Shown: piece after piece, positions 42,349 through 52,398 of the stretch
Layout of the letters: each line of letters starts with the position of its first letter
Numbering within the stretch: the stretch's first letter is position 1
Origin: Epilithonimonas xixisoli
GTDB taxonomy: Bacteria; Bacteroidota; Bacteroidia; Flavobacteriales; Weeksellaceae
NCBI RefSeq assembly: GCF_004365655.1
Contig: NZ_SOEO01000001.1
Coordinates: forward strand, 186,001 to 250,000
DNA length: 64,000 bases
Direction of reading: 5' to 3'
Position numbers and translations under genes: made by a program
Notes under the pieces: model-generated
What the model was told of the DNA's origin: nothing
Databases searched by the model: none
The model's input: only the letters and a program-made list of their open reading frames with translations

Positions 42349-43434
42349 TTAGTTCGCTTGTAATCTTAATGATGATAAAACTTTCTTCGGATCTTGGAAT
42401 TTTGTTTTCACTTTTTGATCATCTTTTACTTTTTGAACGCCCTCCAAAAGAAATTTGTCATTTTCAGTCAAGCCTTTAGAGACGACGTAAGTGTCTGGAA
42501 GCGAGTAGGCGACTTTGATGTTTTTCGAACTTACTTTTCCATTTTTATCAACCACGAAAACATAAATTTGATCTTGGATTTCGTAAGTCGCTTTTTGAGG
42601 AATAATCAAAGCATTTTTCAAAGAAACCGTCATTTGAACTTTCCCAGTTTCTCCATTTCTGAGTAATTGATTTGGATTTGGAAATTTGGCTCGGAAGGCG
42701 ATATTTCCAGTTTCGTTATCAAATTCACCTTCGATATTGGCGATTGTTCCTTTGACCGGAAGCAGTTCTCCATTTGCCATTAAAAGGGAAACTTGGCTAT
42801 TTTCTCTTTCTGCAGAATGGGTTTGATAATTGAGATATTCAGGTTCAGAAACATTGAAGTAAGCATAGATTCCTGTGTTGTCTGATAAACTGGTTAGCAA
42901 ATCACCTTCAGCAATCAGGCTTCCTAATTTTAACGGAATTCTATTGATATAACCAGAGAACGGCGCTTTGATCGTTGTGAAGTTGAGGTGAATTTGAGCC
43001 AGTTTTGCTTCGGCATTTGCGGCGTCCAATTTTGCTTTGGACATTGCGCGTTCGTTTTTCGAAACGATATTGTTGCTCGCCAAAGTGCTTGAATTTTGCA
43101 ACTCGATTTTTGCCTGTTCCACTTCGGCTTGGGCTTTCATCAATTCTGCCTGATAGATTTGTGGCATAATTCTGAAAAGTGTTTGTCCGGCTTGTACAAA
43201 CTGACCTTCATCCACGAAGATCTTTTCAAGGAAACCTTTTTCTTGAGCTCGGATTTCTATATTTTTCAAAGATTGAATCTGTGCGACGTAATCTTTGGTG
43301 ACAACCGTATCCATTTTCACAGCCGATGTTACGGGATAAATGGCGGTTTCTTCTTTCTCTTCTTTTTTGTCTTTACAGCTAAAGATAATCAGCAAGGCGC
43401 TGAGAGCAACAGAAAATGTGACTCTTTTGATCAT
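42349..43434 (-). CDS. RND efflux periplasmic adaptor (HlyD/AcrA-like lipoprotein)
   Basis: Membrane-fusion protein that links transporter and channel. A 361-residue lipoprotein starting MIKRVTFSVALSALLIIFSCKD, lipid anchor at Cys21. The lipoyl/barrel-sandwich halves flank an alpha-helical hairpin: EIRAQEKGFLEKIFVDEGQFVQAGQTLF, then SSTLASNNIVSKNERAMSKAKLDAANAE, then TTIKAPFSGYINRIPLKLGSLI. It is the first gene of the three-gene efflux operon. The closest type is AcrA/MexA; the pumped substrate is unknown. Confidence 0.94.
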   Translation of the reverse strand: MIKRVTFSVALSALLIIFSCKDKKEEKEETAIYPVTSAVKMDTVVTKDYVAQIQSLKNIEIRAQEKGFLEKIFVDEGQFVQAGQTLFRIMPQIYQAELMKAQAEVEQAKIELQNSSTLASNNIVSKNERAMSKAKLDAANAEAKLAQIHLNFTTIKAPFSGYINRIPLKLGSLIAEGDLLTSLSDNTGIYAYFNVSEPEYLNYQTHSAERENSQVSLLMANGELLPVKGTIANIEGEFDNETGNIAFRAKFPNPNQLLRNGETGKVQMTVSLKNALIIPQKATYEIQDQIYVFVVDKNGKVSSKNIKVAYSLPDTYVVSKGLTENDKFLLEGVQKVKDDQKVKTKFQDPKKVLSSLRLQAN

Positions 43435-43584
43435 AATTTTTTATTTTTTTAATTAAGGATTGGATTAATGCTCACAAAGAATCACTAATCACAAATGGAA
43501 TATTTGAATAAGGGAAATTTCAAAAACAACGAGGAATGTTACCGCTTTGGAATAAGGGTAATAATGTCTTTGAAAAAGTAGATT

Positions 43585-43962
43585 TTAAATACGGATAGAA
43601 CGGAGCAGAATAAACCTTTTGACCGAGTAGATAATGGTTTCCGGCTCGTGGAATTTCTGTTTTTTACGTTTGAAGAAAGCTTGAAATAAAAGACCAAGAC
43701 CAAAAACTGCCAGAACAGCAATGGTATTCAAAGAATCTGAAAAATTGAGATTCAATTCTTCGGGAGAGTCCAGTGAATCATTGATTTGTTGAAAAGATGC
43801 TTTTTCTAACGAATGATTGAGATGGTGTTTTTTTGCAAAAGAAAGAAAGTGAAAAGAGATGTTTTGAGTCGCAACATCTTGCTGGAAATCAATAGATTGG
43901 TTCTTCTCTGCCAAGAATAGCAGAAAAATTCCCATCAATAGATATATGATACTCTTTTTCAT
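43585..43962 (-). CDS. Small membrane-associated protein upstream of the RND operon, function unknown
   Basis: A 125-residue protein starting MKKSIIYLLMGIFLLFLAE, with an N-terminal hydrophobic segment (signal or anchor), a His-containing middle (FHFLSFAKKHHLNHSLE), a second hydrophobic helix (TIAVLAVFGLGLLFQAFF) and a basic, Phe/Arg-rich end (KRFILLRSIRI). I recognise no family. It lies 150 bp upstream of and in the same direction as the efflux operon, so it could be co-regulated; the clustered histidines raise the possibility of metal binding. Confidence 0.6.
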   Translation of the reverse strand: MKKSIIYLLMGIFLLFLAEKNQSIDFQQDVATQNISFHFLSFAKKHHLNHSLEKASFQQINDSLDSPEELNLNFSDSLNTIAVLAVFGLGLLFQAFFKRKKQKFHEPETIIYSVKRFILLRSIRI

Positions 43963-44104
43963 TTGATGTTGCAAATTTACTTGCTTAAATGTTAACCAAA
44001 TCTTAAATCTGAAAATTTAAGGAATTTTTAAGTTGAGGTCTTCAATTTTTGAGATTTTGACTTCAAGATCTTTTTAGTACTTTTATGAAATCAAAAAATT
44101 GCTG

Positions 44105-44716
44105 ATGCCACTTTACAAAGATCTTTCCGACGATGTTGCAAAAATCCTGATTTGGGAATTTGATGAAGATGAAGAATTGGATGTCGATCTTTTGCTGGAG
44201 CCGGAAAATCAGCATAAAATTCTTGGTTATCACAAAAATAAAATTGCTGAGGTTTTGATGGTGCGAAAGATGCTGAAAATTGTGCTTCCAAATCACAAAA
44301 TTCTCTACAGAGAAAATGGCGAGCCTTATCTTTTTCCGCAGGATTTTCATATTTCAATCAGTCATTCTTATCCTTTGGCAGGTTTGGCGATTTCTAAAAA
44401 TAAAATTGGAATCGATATCGAAAAACGGAAAGAGAAGATTAAAAATATCCGACACAAATTTATTTTGCACGAAGATCTTTATATTGATAATTCCCAAGAA
44501 ATGGATTTCCTGACCGCGATCTGGTGCGTGAAAGAAGCGCTTTACAAAATTCATCACAGCAAACATTGGTCATTGAAAAAGCATTACGACGTTTTGCCTT
44601 TTGAGTTGCAGGAAGAATTTACGGTGAAAAGCAGAGTTTATGATCTTGAAAATGAAGATTTCTTCCAAGCTAAAATCAATTTTTTTGATAATTATTGCGT
44701 CGCAGTTGTGGATTGA
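44105..44716 (+). CDS. 4'-phosphopantetheinyl transferase superfamily protein
   Basis: Transfers 4'-phosphopantetheine from CoA to a carrier-protein serine. The 203-residue protein has the Sfp-type layout: DFHISISHSYPLAGLAIS, then the Mg2+-binding GIDIEKRKEKI (Asp, Glu; near residue 105), and IWCVKEALYKIHH (the WxxKEA motif). Shorter than Sfp itself, so it may act on primary-metabolism ACP or on a siderophore/polyketide carrier. The ATG at 44105 is preferred to the TTG at 44099. Its 3' end overlaps that of the convergent FUSC gene by 25 bp. Confidence 0.9.
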   Translation: MPLYKDLSDDVAKILIWEFDEDEELDVDLLLEPENQHKILGYHKNKIAEVLMVRKMLKIVLPNHKILYRENGEPYLFPQDFHISISHSYPLAGLAISKNKIGIDIEKRKEKIKNIRHKFILHEDLYIDNSQEMDFLTAIWCVKEALYKIHHSKHWSLKKHYDVLPFELQEEFTVKSRVYDLENEDFFQAKINFFDNYCVAVVD

Positions 44717-46947
44717 TGAATCAAATATTCTTCGATGATTTTCCGCTGATCTTTCGCAACATCGTTTATTAATTCCAATAATTCTTTGATGTTTTTAATT
44801 TCGGTCAAATGACTTACGCCAAATTTTCTTTCATCCGAAATCACTTGATTTTCCAATTCGGCTTTTCTTTTTTCTAACAAATCGACAACGTGATCTTCTG
44901 GTTTGATGTGGCTTTCGATTCTGGTTTGCTCGTCCAAATCTTGTTGGAACAGTAGGGAAGAGGTTCGCAAAAGTTCAGCCGAAATTCTAATTTTCCAATT
45001 CTGGAAATCGATTTCCGGAAACTCGTGACCAGATTTTGCGTATTGTGATAATGAAGCTGTGTAAGCGGTGATCAAATGCGTTGTGGTGACGAATTGATGA
45101 ACCGTTTCCAGTTTTCTCTGTTGATTTTTCGGATCAGAAATCATCCTTTGAAAGTTGTCGGAAAGATTGGCCAAATCGATGATGGCATTTTTTCTTTTCA
45201 GTCGGAAATCCTGATCGTCCGGTTCATTATCTAAAAAATGATCCATCACCGATCGGAAATAATCAAGGTTGCTTTTGGAAGATTTTTTCATTAATGCCAA
45301 ATTCTGCGTGTGCTCCCAAACCGGCAAAATAAAATAAGCGACTAAAAACGTCACGATTCCTCCAATCGCCGTATCCAGCAATCTGTCTTTGAAAATAAGA
45401 TTGATGTTTCCGGGTCTTAAAAAATTGAAAGACAGGAAAATATAAATCGTCATAAAGAGAACTGCCCAAAAATAATTGGACTTCAACAAACTAAAACAAA
45501 TAATCATACTCACAAGAAGAATGACCAAAAGCGCAGTTGACTCATCCACAAAATGTAGAATGATATAAGCGATAATTGCACCAGCCAAAGTTCCAAAAAA
45601 ACGGACTAAATTTCTGTGTTTCGTGGTGGAATATGCGGGTTTTAAAATGGCAATGATGGTAATGAGAATCCAATAGGAATGCCCAATCCCAAGAATTTCA
45701 AATTGAGAAACGATGTAACCGATCAGCAATGCTATAGTGACTCTGGTTGCGTGGCGGAAATGTCCGGATTTCAAAGAAAAGTTGGAAAGAAAAACTTTGA
45801 AATTCAGTTTTTCTTCTTTTGGTAAAAACTTGGAATAATCTAATCCTGATGACAAACTTTTCGCCAATTTTTTGTCCTGAGAATTGACTTTGAGAATCGT
45901 GTTGACTTCATCTGTGATTTCTGTAATTCTCATCAAAACCTGACGCATCATCATAAAATCTTCCAAAGTTTCGGAGGAGAATTTTTTTGAACGATAATCG
46001 AAAAACTCGTCGTAGATTTTCTTCAGTTCATTATCGAAATTCGTGATTTCTTTATAAGGCAAACCGCTTTGGAGAGAGATTCCGAGATTGGTAATTTCGT
46101 CTGCCATTACGAGAAGATAATCGTGGATATTTTGAAGCAAAACCGTATCTCCAAAAGTCTGATTCATCTTTTTATAATCATTTTCGGAGGTCAGAAGTTT
46201 GTCGTAAAGATCGATGGAATTCAGAAACATCAACATCAGAATTCTACTTTGAGTGGTAGATTCGTTGACGATTTTTCTGGTTTTGAAAACAATTTCTCTC
46301 GTGTCCTCCTGATGGTTTTTAATCTTGACTTGTTGAGAAATCAGTTGATTTAATAACGCATCAAAGTCCGGATTTTTGGTGTAATATTTTGCTTTGATTC
46401 TGAGATAATCTGCCAATTCCAAATAATTCTCGCCAACCACTTGACCCGCCAATTTATATGGTTGCAATCTCGAAACAATCAAAAAAACAATGAAAAACCA
46501 GAGACAACCCAAGAAAAATATGAATGAGCTTTTGAAAATATCTTCACCCGTGAGATGTCCATCGATAAAGATACTGAGGACAACAAGTGCGATGGATCCG
46601 AAAGTTGCCAATCGCATCCCATAAACGCCAATCATCGAAAATAAAAATCCGAAGAAGATGATTTGAAGATAAACGGCAATCGGAAATTCCTTGAGCAAAC
46701 TTGCCAAAAGTGCAATCAAAAAGAAACTGACAACAGAAAGCAGAAGTGTGTTTCTCCTTCTGATGTAAGGTCCCGGCTGATCTGTCAATCCCACAAAACT
46801 GGTTCCGAGTGGAAACAAGAAAAACTCCTTTAGCAAACCAAACTGCGCCAAGATGATACTTGGAATCACGATTGCCAAAGCGATTCTGGCTCCGGAATAG
46901 ATGTATTGGCTGGTGAGAAATTTTTTGAGTTCGGAACTGTAGTTCAT
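44692..46947 (-). CDS. FUSC-family (YccS/YhfK-like) inner-membrane protein
   Basis: A 751-residue membrane protein with two hydrophobic blocks of five to six helices (residues about 20-160 and 400-530) and cytoplasmic helical regions between and after them. This is the FUSC/YccS-like topology of the aromatic-acid exporter superfamily. Diagnostic are YIYSGARIALAIVIPSIILA, RVTIALLIGYIVSQFEILGIGHSYWILITIIAILKP and RFFGTLAGAIIAYIILHF. The substrate is unknown. A conserved acidic-helical tail ends in the overlap with the phosphopantetheinyl transferase gene. Confidence 0.88.
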   Translation of the reverse strand: MNYSSELKKFLTSQYIYSGARIALAIVIPSIILAQFGLLKEFFLFPLGTSFVGLTDQPGPYIRRRNTLLLSVVSFFLIALLASLLKEFPIAVYLQIIFFGFLFSMIGVYGMRLATFGSIALVVLSIFIDGHLTGEDIFKSSFIFFLGCLWFFIVFLIVSRLQPYKLAGQVVGENYLELADYLRIKAKYYTKNPDFDALLNQLISQQVKIKNHQEDTREIVFKTRKIVNESTTQSRILMLMFLNSIDLYDKLLTSENDYKKMNQTFGDTVLLQNIHDYLLVMADEITNLGISLQSGLPYKEITNFDNELKKIYDEFFDYRSKKFSSETLEDFMMMRQVLMRITEITDEVNTILKVNSQDKKLAKSLSSGLDYSKFLPKEEKLNFKVFLSNFSLKSGHFRHATRVTIALLIGYIVSQFEILGIGHSYWILITIIAILKPAYSTTKHRNLVRFFGTLAGAIIAYIILHFVDESTALLVILLVSMIICFSLLKSNYFWAVLFMTIYIFLSFNFLRPGNINLIFKDRLLDTAIGGIVTFLVAYFILPVWEHTQNLALMKKSSKSNLDYFRSVMDHFLDNEPDDQDFRLKRKNAIIDLANLSDNFQRMISDPKNQQRKLETVHQFVTTTHLITAYTASLSQYAKSGHEFPEIDFQNWKIRISAELLRTSSLLFQQDLDEQTRIESHIKPEDHVVDLLEKRKAELENQVISDERKFGVSHLTEIKNIKELLELINDVAKDQRKIIEEYLIHQSTTATQ

Positions 46948-47030
46948 TTTGCAAATTTACAGAAAGTAATGGTTTAATGAGATATTGAGGATTTAAGATA
47001 AAGTTAATTTTAAATTTAATCAAAAAAAAA

Positions 47031-47054
47031 TGCCAAAGCGAAAAAGCTCTGGCA
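47031..47054 (-). terminator. porV terminator
   Basis: TGCCAAAGC (47031-47039) and GCTCTGGCA (47046-47054) form an 8-of-9-bp stem; the minus strand runs into nine T residues. Confidence 0.75.
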
Positions 47055-47106
47055 AATTATTTTTTTGATGACATATCAATCATCATTTATCGATCATCAA
47101 TTATGA

Positions 47107-48240
47107 CTAATAATCCTGAGCGTTGTAAGTTTCGCTACCGATGTTCCAAGTCAATCCAAATCTTAGGGTGTTATCCAAAGCTGTATTGATTTTTGAAGTA
47201 TTGATCAAATAAGAAAGATCCAACCCGAAAGATGCATATTTGAAACCCACACCAACTGTGGCGTATTGTCTTGCACCTTGCTCCGGCGCTTCTGCGAAAT
47301 ATCCAGCTCTCAATGCAAAAGTCTCATCATAAGAATATTCTGCCGCACCACTGAACATAATACTTTTCTTGTTTTTGAAAGATTTCCCGATTCCATCAAT
47401 TGGACCAACGTTTGGAACTTCGCCAGTTACTTCGTCTGGCCCAGGAACCAATATTTTAGAAGCTTCACCACTTAAGCTGAAACGGTTCATATCATCGATT
47501 AATAAGTCATAACCAAGACCCAATCTTGCCATTGTAGGAAGGTAAGATCTAGATTCCTCATCACCTGTATAATCTAATTTTGGACCCAAATTTTGGATTG
47601 CCCAACCTCCTTTCACACGACCTTCATATCCACTGATACTCTCGTGTTTTGGAGACATATAGTAACCGGAAACATCTACTGCAAAAGTATTAGCAGGTTT
47701 GAAACTGCTGTCTGAATTGAAACTCCCGAAATCTGAACGGATGAATTTACCAGTCACTGCCATAGAGTAGTTGTCTGTCAATTTCAAACCGTATGCGATA
47801 TCAATTGAGAATTCGTTTGGTTTTACAGTTCCGTTGTCACGTACGTTATTACCAGCATCCAACTCAGTCAAGTTCACTTCTCCCATATTGAAATAGTACA
47901 AACTCGCACTCAAAGTAGAACGCTCGTCATCTCCCAAGAAAGTGTAGAATGAACCGTAAAGCAAGAAAACATCACTTGTCAACTTACTCATATATGGTGT
48001 ATAACTTACGCCGACACCGGATGAAGTCTTAGCAAACGGATATTTTGCCGCATTCCAGAATTGAGAAAATACATCTGTAGAGGTTACAACACCTTGGTCT
48101 CCCATACCACCTGCTCTTGCATCTGGAGAGATTCTTAAAAACGGCGCTCCTGTAAGTACAGGTTGTACACCGCTCTGAGAAAAAGCAAAAGCACTCACGC
48201 CAATTCCTAATCCAAGAAATAATTTTTTTGTTAAATTCAT
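47107..48240 (-). CDS. porV: Type IX secretion system outer-membrane protein PorV (LptO)
   Basis: PorV is a FadL-like outer-membrane beta-barrel that shuttles type IX secretion cargo to the PorU sortase. The 377-residue protein has a signal peptide (ending near FAFSQS) and opens its mature part with GAPFLRISPDARAGGMGDQGVVTSTDVFSQFWNAAKYPFA, the conserved PorV plug segment. The rest is beta-barrel, with alternating aromatic strands to the end (SALDNTLRFGLTWNIG-type final strand). It follows porU by 41 bp in the same direction, as in other flavobacteria. Confidence 0.96.
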   Translation of the reverse strand: MNLTKKLFLGLGIGVSAFAFSQSGVQPVLTGAPFLRISPDARAGGMGDQGVVTSTDVFSQFWNAAKYPFAKTSSGVGVSYTPYMSKLTSDVFLLYGSFYTFLGDDERSTLSASLYYFNMGEVNLTELDAGNNVRDNGTVKPNEFSIDIAYGLKLTDNYSMAVTGKFIRSDFGSFNSDSSFKPANTFAVDVSGYYMSPKHESISGYEGRVKGGWAIQNLGPKLDYTGDEESRSYLPTMARLGLGYDLLIDDMNRFSLSGEASKILVPGPDEVTGEVPNVGPIDGIGKSFKNKKSIMFSGAAEYSYDETFALRAGYFAEAPEQGARQYATVGVGFKYASFGLDLSYLINTSKINTALDNTLRFGLTWNIGSETYNAQDY

Positions 48241-48281
48241 TTTTGTTCTTTTAAGGTAAAATTTACCGATATATTGATGTT

Positions 48282-51200
48282 TTATTTTAATAATACCATT
48301 TTTTCAACAGCAGTCGCACTTCCTGTGCATTTTTCCTGATTTTGGCTGCGTGCAAATATCTTAAAAATATATGTACCTTTTGCAACGGTGTCGCCAAAAT
48401 CATCTTTTCCGTCCCATTCAATTGCTTGTCTTGGTGTTCTGAAGCCTTGTAGGAAAGGTTCTGCAGAAACAGAAGTTGAAAGTGTTCTTACTATTTTTCC
48501 TGTAATTGTGTAGATTTGAACATTCACATCCAGCGCATCATCACAATTATGCTCAAACTGAACGTATGTTTTGTTTGTAAAAGGATTTGGCCAGTTCAAA
48601 AGTCGGTTGACTTCCAGTTTTTTCTCGGATTCATCTTTTACTACAAAGTTTAACGTAGATGAGGTAGAATTATTGTTGATGTCCCAAACTTTAAAAACCA
48701 ATTGATGCTCGCCTGGCGTCAGATTTCTAAGTGGGAAAGTGACGGATCCTTTTTGATAATCTTGCAGATTGCTTGTACAGCCGTTTCCATCGCCAGATGA
48801 AAAATAATCATTCACAGAAGTTGTGTTGATCACATCGCCATCCAAAACGAAAGTAATATCGTGACCAATTCCTGCACCAGTAGAATTGATTCCCATATTA
48901 TCTCTTACACAAGCCAATAGAACAGGGTTTTGATCCGCAATTCCACCATTCGCAAAATTGGTATTATTAAGATAAAGATTCACTGCTGGTGGTTCAGCAT
49001 CATTGATTCCGTCTGGGTTGATGTCTCCTAAAGATTGTACTCTGTTGGTAAACACGTCGAAAGCATTCGGGTTTGGACTTGTTCTGTTGAAGTTGTCTGC
49101 ATATGCCAATATTCTTCCGTTTCCAACTTCATAATTAATGTCTTTAGGAACATAGAATTCTACAGTGTAAACCCCATTGACTACAGTTCCAGATGCTTTT
49201 ACAATAGCACTTGGTTCTTCATCAAAAGTCAGTTTATTGTTTAGAGCCGAATAGTTGTCATTATTTAAAGTTGTTTTTTTAATTTTCTTATCAAAGATAT
49301 TAATCGCCACACGTCCGTTGAAAGTTTCATCCGTCGTTGTTCCATCTGCTTTTACCACGTGACCTTTTATTTTTACAAAATCCAAAGCTCTGATTTTTCC
49401 CGGAACAGGAGTTTCCACCTCATCAATTTTTAATAATCTTTTCGGTCTGCTCAGTTTCATTGCCGGATCTCCCAAGAAGTTTACTCTCAATGGATCAGAA
49501 GAGTCACCATAGCTCGATTTATATTGTCTTTTTGCAAGAAGGTGTGCGTCTCCCAGTGGCATAAAATCATCACTATAAAGCTTGAAAAGATTATCAGTAA
49601 ATAGAAGTGTGAACTTTCTACCATAATCTACTGTAATGGCGCGGCTGGAAGTAATCATTGTTGCAGCACCGCCCGTAGAATGTTTCATCAACTGTTCTCC
49701 TACAGAACTTGTGGAAGGCTCATCCCACAACGTAAATTCGCAAGTAATGGTCGAAACCAATGGAAATCTGCTGTAAACCGAAGTGAAGTTGTTGAAACCC
49801 TGAACCTCAGTAGAAGTTAAGACTCTTTCCTGCGCCCAACCATTGATTCCACCATGTCCGAAATAGAAAAGATACAAACTGTTCCCAACATCATTCGTAA
49901 TCGCTTGATTAATCTGAGGAAATCTCTGTCCACCAGCGCTCGTAACTGCCGGGAAAGCATCCAGATACAATTTTCTGATGTTGTACTCTGGTTTGTCTGT
50001 ATTGGTTTCGAAGTTTTGTTTAATGGCATAATCCACTAGGAAATGGAAAGGCCCTGGAATGACAGTACCATCAGCTCTTGTAGGTCCGCTTCCTTCAAAA
50101 TCATCATCCGCAACGAAATCCAGTTTCATTCTCCATTCTCCAAAAGGCGAGGATTGGCCAGGAAGTGCGTTGTAATAAGCCAAAGTTTTATCGATCATCG
50201 TTTTGGCTTCCTGCACATTGGCTGCTGGGAGTCTTCCGATTGGAAGATCTGGAAGATTCTGATAAAGATATCTTTCTGTTTGTGGTTTTGTCATCACAAA
50301 ATAATCATCACTCACGTAGGAACTCTTCACATCTGCACTGGCTTCACTTTGATAACTTGGAATTACATCTGTGTTGCCAGCAATTCTGTTTTTGAAGTCA
50401 TAAGAAGTATCTCCTATTAATAGAACATATTTAAGAGAGCCAGAAGTTGTATTTAATCTGGTGATAAAATCACGGATTGCTGTAATGTCTTTGCTTCCGC
50501 TGCTGAACTCATTATAAACCTTGTTGACATCTACAATCTGAACATTGTAACCGTTTTTGGTCTGATGATAAGTGGCCAATCTCTGAGCCTGATTGATGTA
50601 AGCCGGCTGTGTAAGGATCAGATAATCTACATTGCTAAGCGATGCAAGATCCTGATTTTCAATTTTTGCAACAAATATTGGGTCAAAACCAGAATCGTTG
50701 CGGAAAGCAACAAATTCATTGTTAAAAGTCAGGCTGTTTGCCAGATATCCAAAGTTGAAAACAGAATTCTGACTGTTTTTGTTGGTTACTCTTTTGGCAT
50801 TTGTTACATCGGAGACATCCCAAACCTGATCCATTCCTGCGGCATTGCTGATGGAGAACCCATACAATTCATTTGTGCCTTCTCTGATGTCAAATTCTCG
50901 GAAATTCATCTGAGTATTGTTGAAGTTCAGATTCTCTTTGTACTGTACTTCTGCATAATCAAAGTAAAATTTCGCAATAGGATTGGAACTGATATTGGTT
51001 GTGTAATTAAACTTAATACTGGTTCCGCTTTGGTTGCTCAATGTTCCCTCAGATCTAAGGGCAACAAAACTTTCGGAATTACTAGCCAAAGATTTTTCAT
51101 CTGTAAAAGTATTGACATTCACAGTGATTCTCCCGGATTGTGCTTCACGACCTACAACCTGCGTTCGGAATCTGATAGCATCATTTGGATCTATGGGACT

Positions 51201-52241
51201 TCTGGTATTAAAAACGATTTCACGATTTCCTGTGATGACATCGCCCGTCCAGATTCTTCCCAGTTTTTCAAGATTAAATTTTTCTTCATTAATGACTTGA
51301 TAATCATCATAACGCGTTATCAATTCGGCAGGCAAACTGTTGTCCACCGTCTGAACTCTTTTACCCGGTCCAATATCGAAATTGATGAAGTAATAAGAGA
51401 AATCTTCGTAAAGATTCACAAAATTGTTAGAAGAATCATTTCTATTGTCAATTCTTTTGTTACCGTTTCCGTTTCCAACATCGAAGAGGTTATAACCATT
51501 AGGGCCTTGTGCGTAGAAAAGGGCATAATCGTTGTCATTCCAAACGCCGTCATCTTCGCCTATCACTTGGATGGCATCTTCCTGCAGGGCGCTGTAACGG
51601 AAATCCTGATTAAACTCTGGCAACATCAATCCACCATTACCATAGATACGGAAATTTTTTGGATTAATGTTCGCAGAATTAATTCCGTTTTGCTGCAAAA
51701 ACTGTTTTGTGATTTTGAATATTCCGGATTTATCAACTTTAATTTTATAAAAAGTTCCAGATTTCAGTGGATTTTCTGTAGTTCCGGATTTATTAGCGCC
51801 TTTATATAAGGCAGCACTTTTTTCACCAGTTTCGGTAATATTAAAAGAAATTAATTTATAGATTTTGTTATTTTCAACCTTCAATGCCTCTACATTAATG
51901 CCCGCGCTTTCTGCTTTTTCGGTTTCATTGTAGAAATAATAAACACTGCTTTTCGGTTTTGTAGAAATTGAGTTGATTTTCAAATCCTTAATATCTTTTG
52001 CAGGAAGCGCTTCCCAAACAAACTGATCCAAAGAAACCTGATTGGTCGTTTTAATATTAAGATTTACAAAGATAGAATTGGGCTCTACCTGATAATTGTA
52101 ATTGCTAAAGAAAGGATAAGTTACCACTTCGGATCCGTAATCCATTTGCTTGTAACCATCCCAAGTCAGAGAAATCTTTTGAGAATAGCTAAATACAGAA
52201 ATCACGCTAAGGACAAAGATGTAAAATTTGAATTTCATCAA
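48282..52241 (-). CDS. porU: Type IX secretion system sortase PorU
   Basis: PorU is a gingipain-like (C25) cysteine transpeptidase on the cell surface that removes C-terminal signals from type IX cargo and attaches them to A-type LPS. The 1319-residue protein has a signal peptide, a long N-terminal beta domain, and a C25 peptidase core at about 550-960 (YVLLIGDTSYDFKNR). The catalytic dyad is His796 in FYFGHGGINGW and Cys834 in VSTITCEFTLWDEP. Its own C-terminal domain (LNWPNPFTNKTYVQFEH, GTYIFKIFARS) is T9SS CTD/FlgD-like. porV is downstream and gldJ divergent. Confidence 0.97.
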   Translation of the reverse strand: MMKFKFYIFVLSVISVFSYSQKISLTWDGYKQMDYGSEVVTYPFFSNYNYQVEPNSIFVNLNIKTTNQVSLDQFVWEALPAKDIKDLKINSISTKPKSSVYYFYNETEKAESAGINVEALKVENNKIYKLISFNITETGEKSAALYKGANKSGTTENPLKSGTFYKIKVDKSGIFKITKQFLQQNGINSANINPKNFRIYGNGGLMLPEFNQDFRYSALQEDAIQVIGEDDGVWNDNDYALFYAQGPNGYNLFDVGNGNGNKRIDNRNDSSNNFVNLYEDFSYYFINFDIGPGKRVQTVDNSLPAELITRYDDYQVINEEKFNLEKLGRIWTGDVITGNREIVFNTRSPIDPNDAIRFRTQVVGREAQSGRITVNVNTFTDEKSLASNSESFVALRSEGTLSNQSGTSIKFNYTTNISSNPIAKFYFDYAEVQYKENLNFNNTQMNFREFDIREGTNELYGFSISNAAGMDQVWDVSDVTNAKRVTNKNSQNSVFNFGYLANSLTFNNEFVAFRNDSGFDPIFVAKIENQDLASLSNVDYLILTQPAYINQAQRLATYHQTKNGYNVQIVDVNKVYNEFSSGSKDITAIRDFITRLNTTSGSLKYVLLIGDTSYDFKNRIAGNTDVIPSYQSEASADVKSSYVSDDYFVMTKPQTERYLYQNLPDLPIGRLPAANVQEAKTMIDKTLAYYNALPGQSSPFGEWRMKLDFVADDDFEGSGPTRADGTVIPGPFHFLVDYAIKQNFETNTDKPEYNIRKLYLDAFPAVTSAGGQRFPQINQAITNDVGNSLYLFYFGHGGINGWAQERVLTSTEVQGFNNFTSVYSRFPLVSTITCEFTLWDEPSTSSVGEQLMKHSTGGAATMITSSRAITVDYGRKFTLLFTDNLFKLYSDDFMPLGDAHLLAKRQYKSSYGDSSDPLRVNFLGDPAMKLSRPKRLLKIDEVETPVPGKIRALDFVKIKGHVVKADGTTTDETFNGRVAINIFDKKIKKTTLNNDNYSALNNKLTFDEEPSAIVKASGTVVNGVYTVEFYVPKDINYEVGNGRILAYADNFNRTSPNPNAFDVFTNRVQSLGDINPDGINDAEPPAVNLYLNNTNFANGGIADQNPVLLACVRDNMGINSTGAGIGHDITFVLDGDVINTTSVNDYFSSGDGNGCTSNLQDYQKGSVTFPLRNLTPGEHQLVFKVWDINNNSTSSTLNFVVKDESEKKLEVNRLLNWPNPFTNKTYVQFEHNCDDALDVNVQIYTITGKIVRTLSTSVSAEPFLQGFRTPRQAIEWDGKDDFGDTVAKGTYIFKIFARSQNQEKCTGSATAVEKMVLLK

Positions 52242-52398
52242 AGGTATTTTAATTAGAATACAAAATAAACGAATTTTTTAAAAAAATGGTATATAATAAA
52301 ATTAAATTATCTGCGTTTTATCAAAAAAAGGTAAACAATATTTGATTAATTAAAGAATTTACTTTTTCTTTGTACTTTGAAAATTTCTATATCAGATT

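Noticed and set aside
43539-43721. 60-codon minus-strand frame
   Set aside because: It overlaps the better-supported frame 43585-43962, which has a signal-like start and a plausible membrane topology.
50565-51809. 414-codon open frame on the plus strand
   Set aside because: It is entirely antisense to porU, whose motifs and length are clear; the product has no recognisable domain and is an artefact of porU codon composition.
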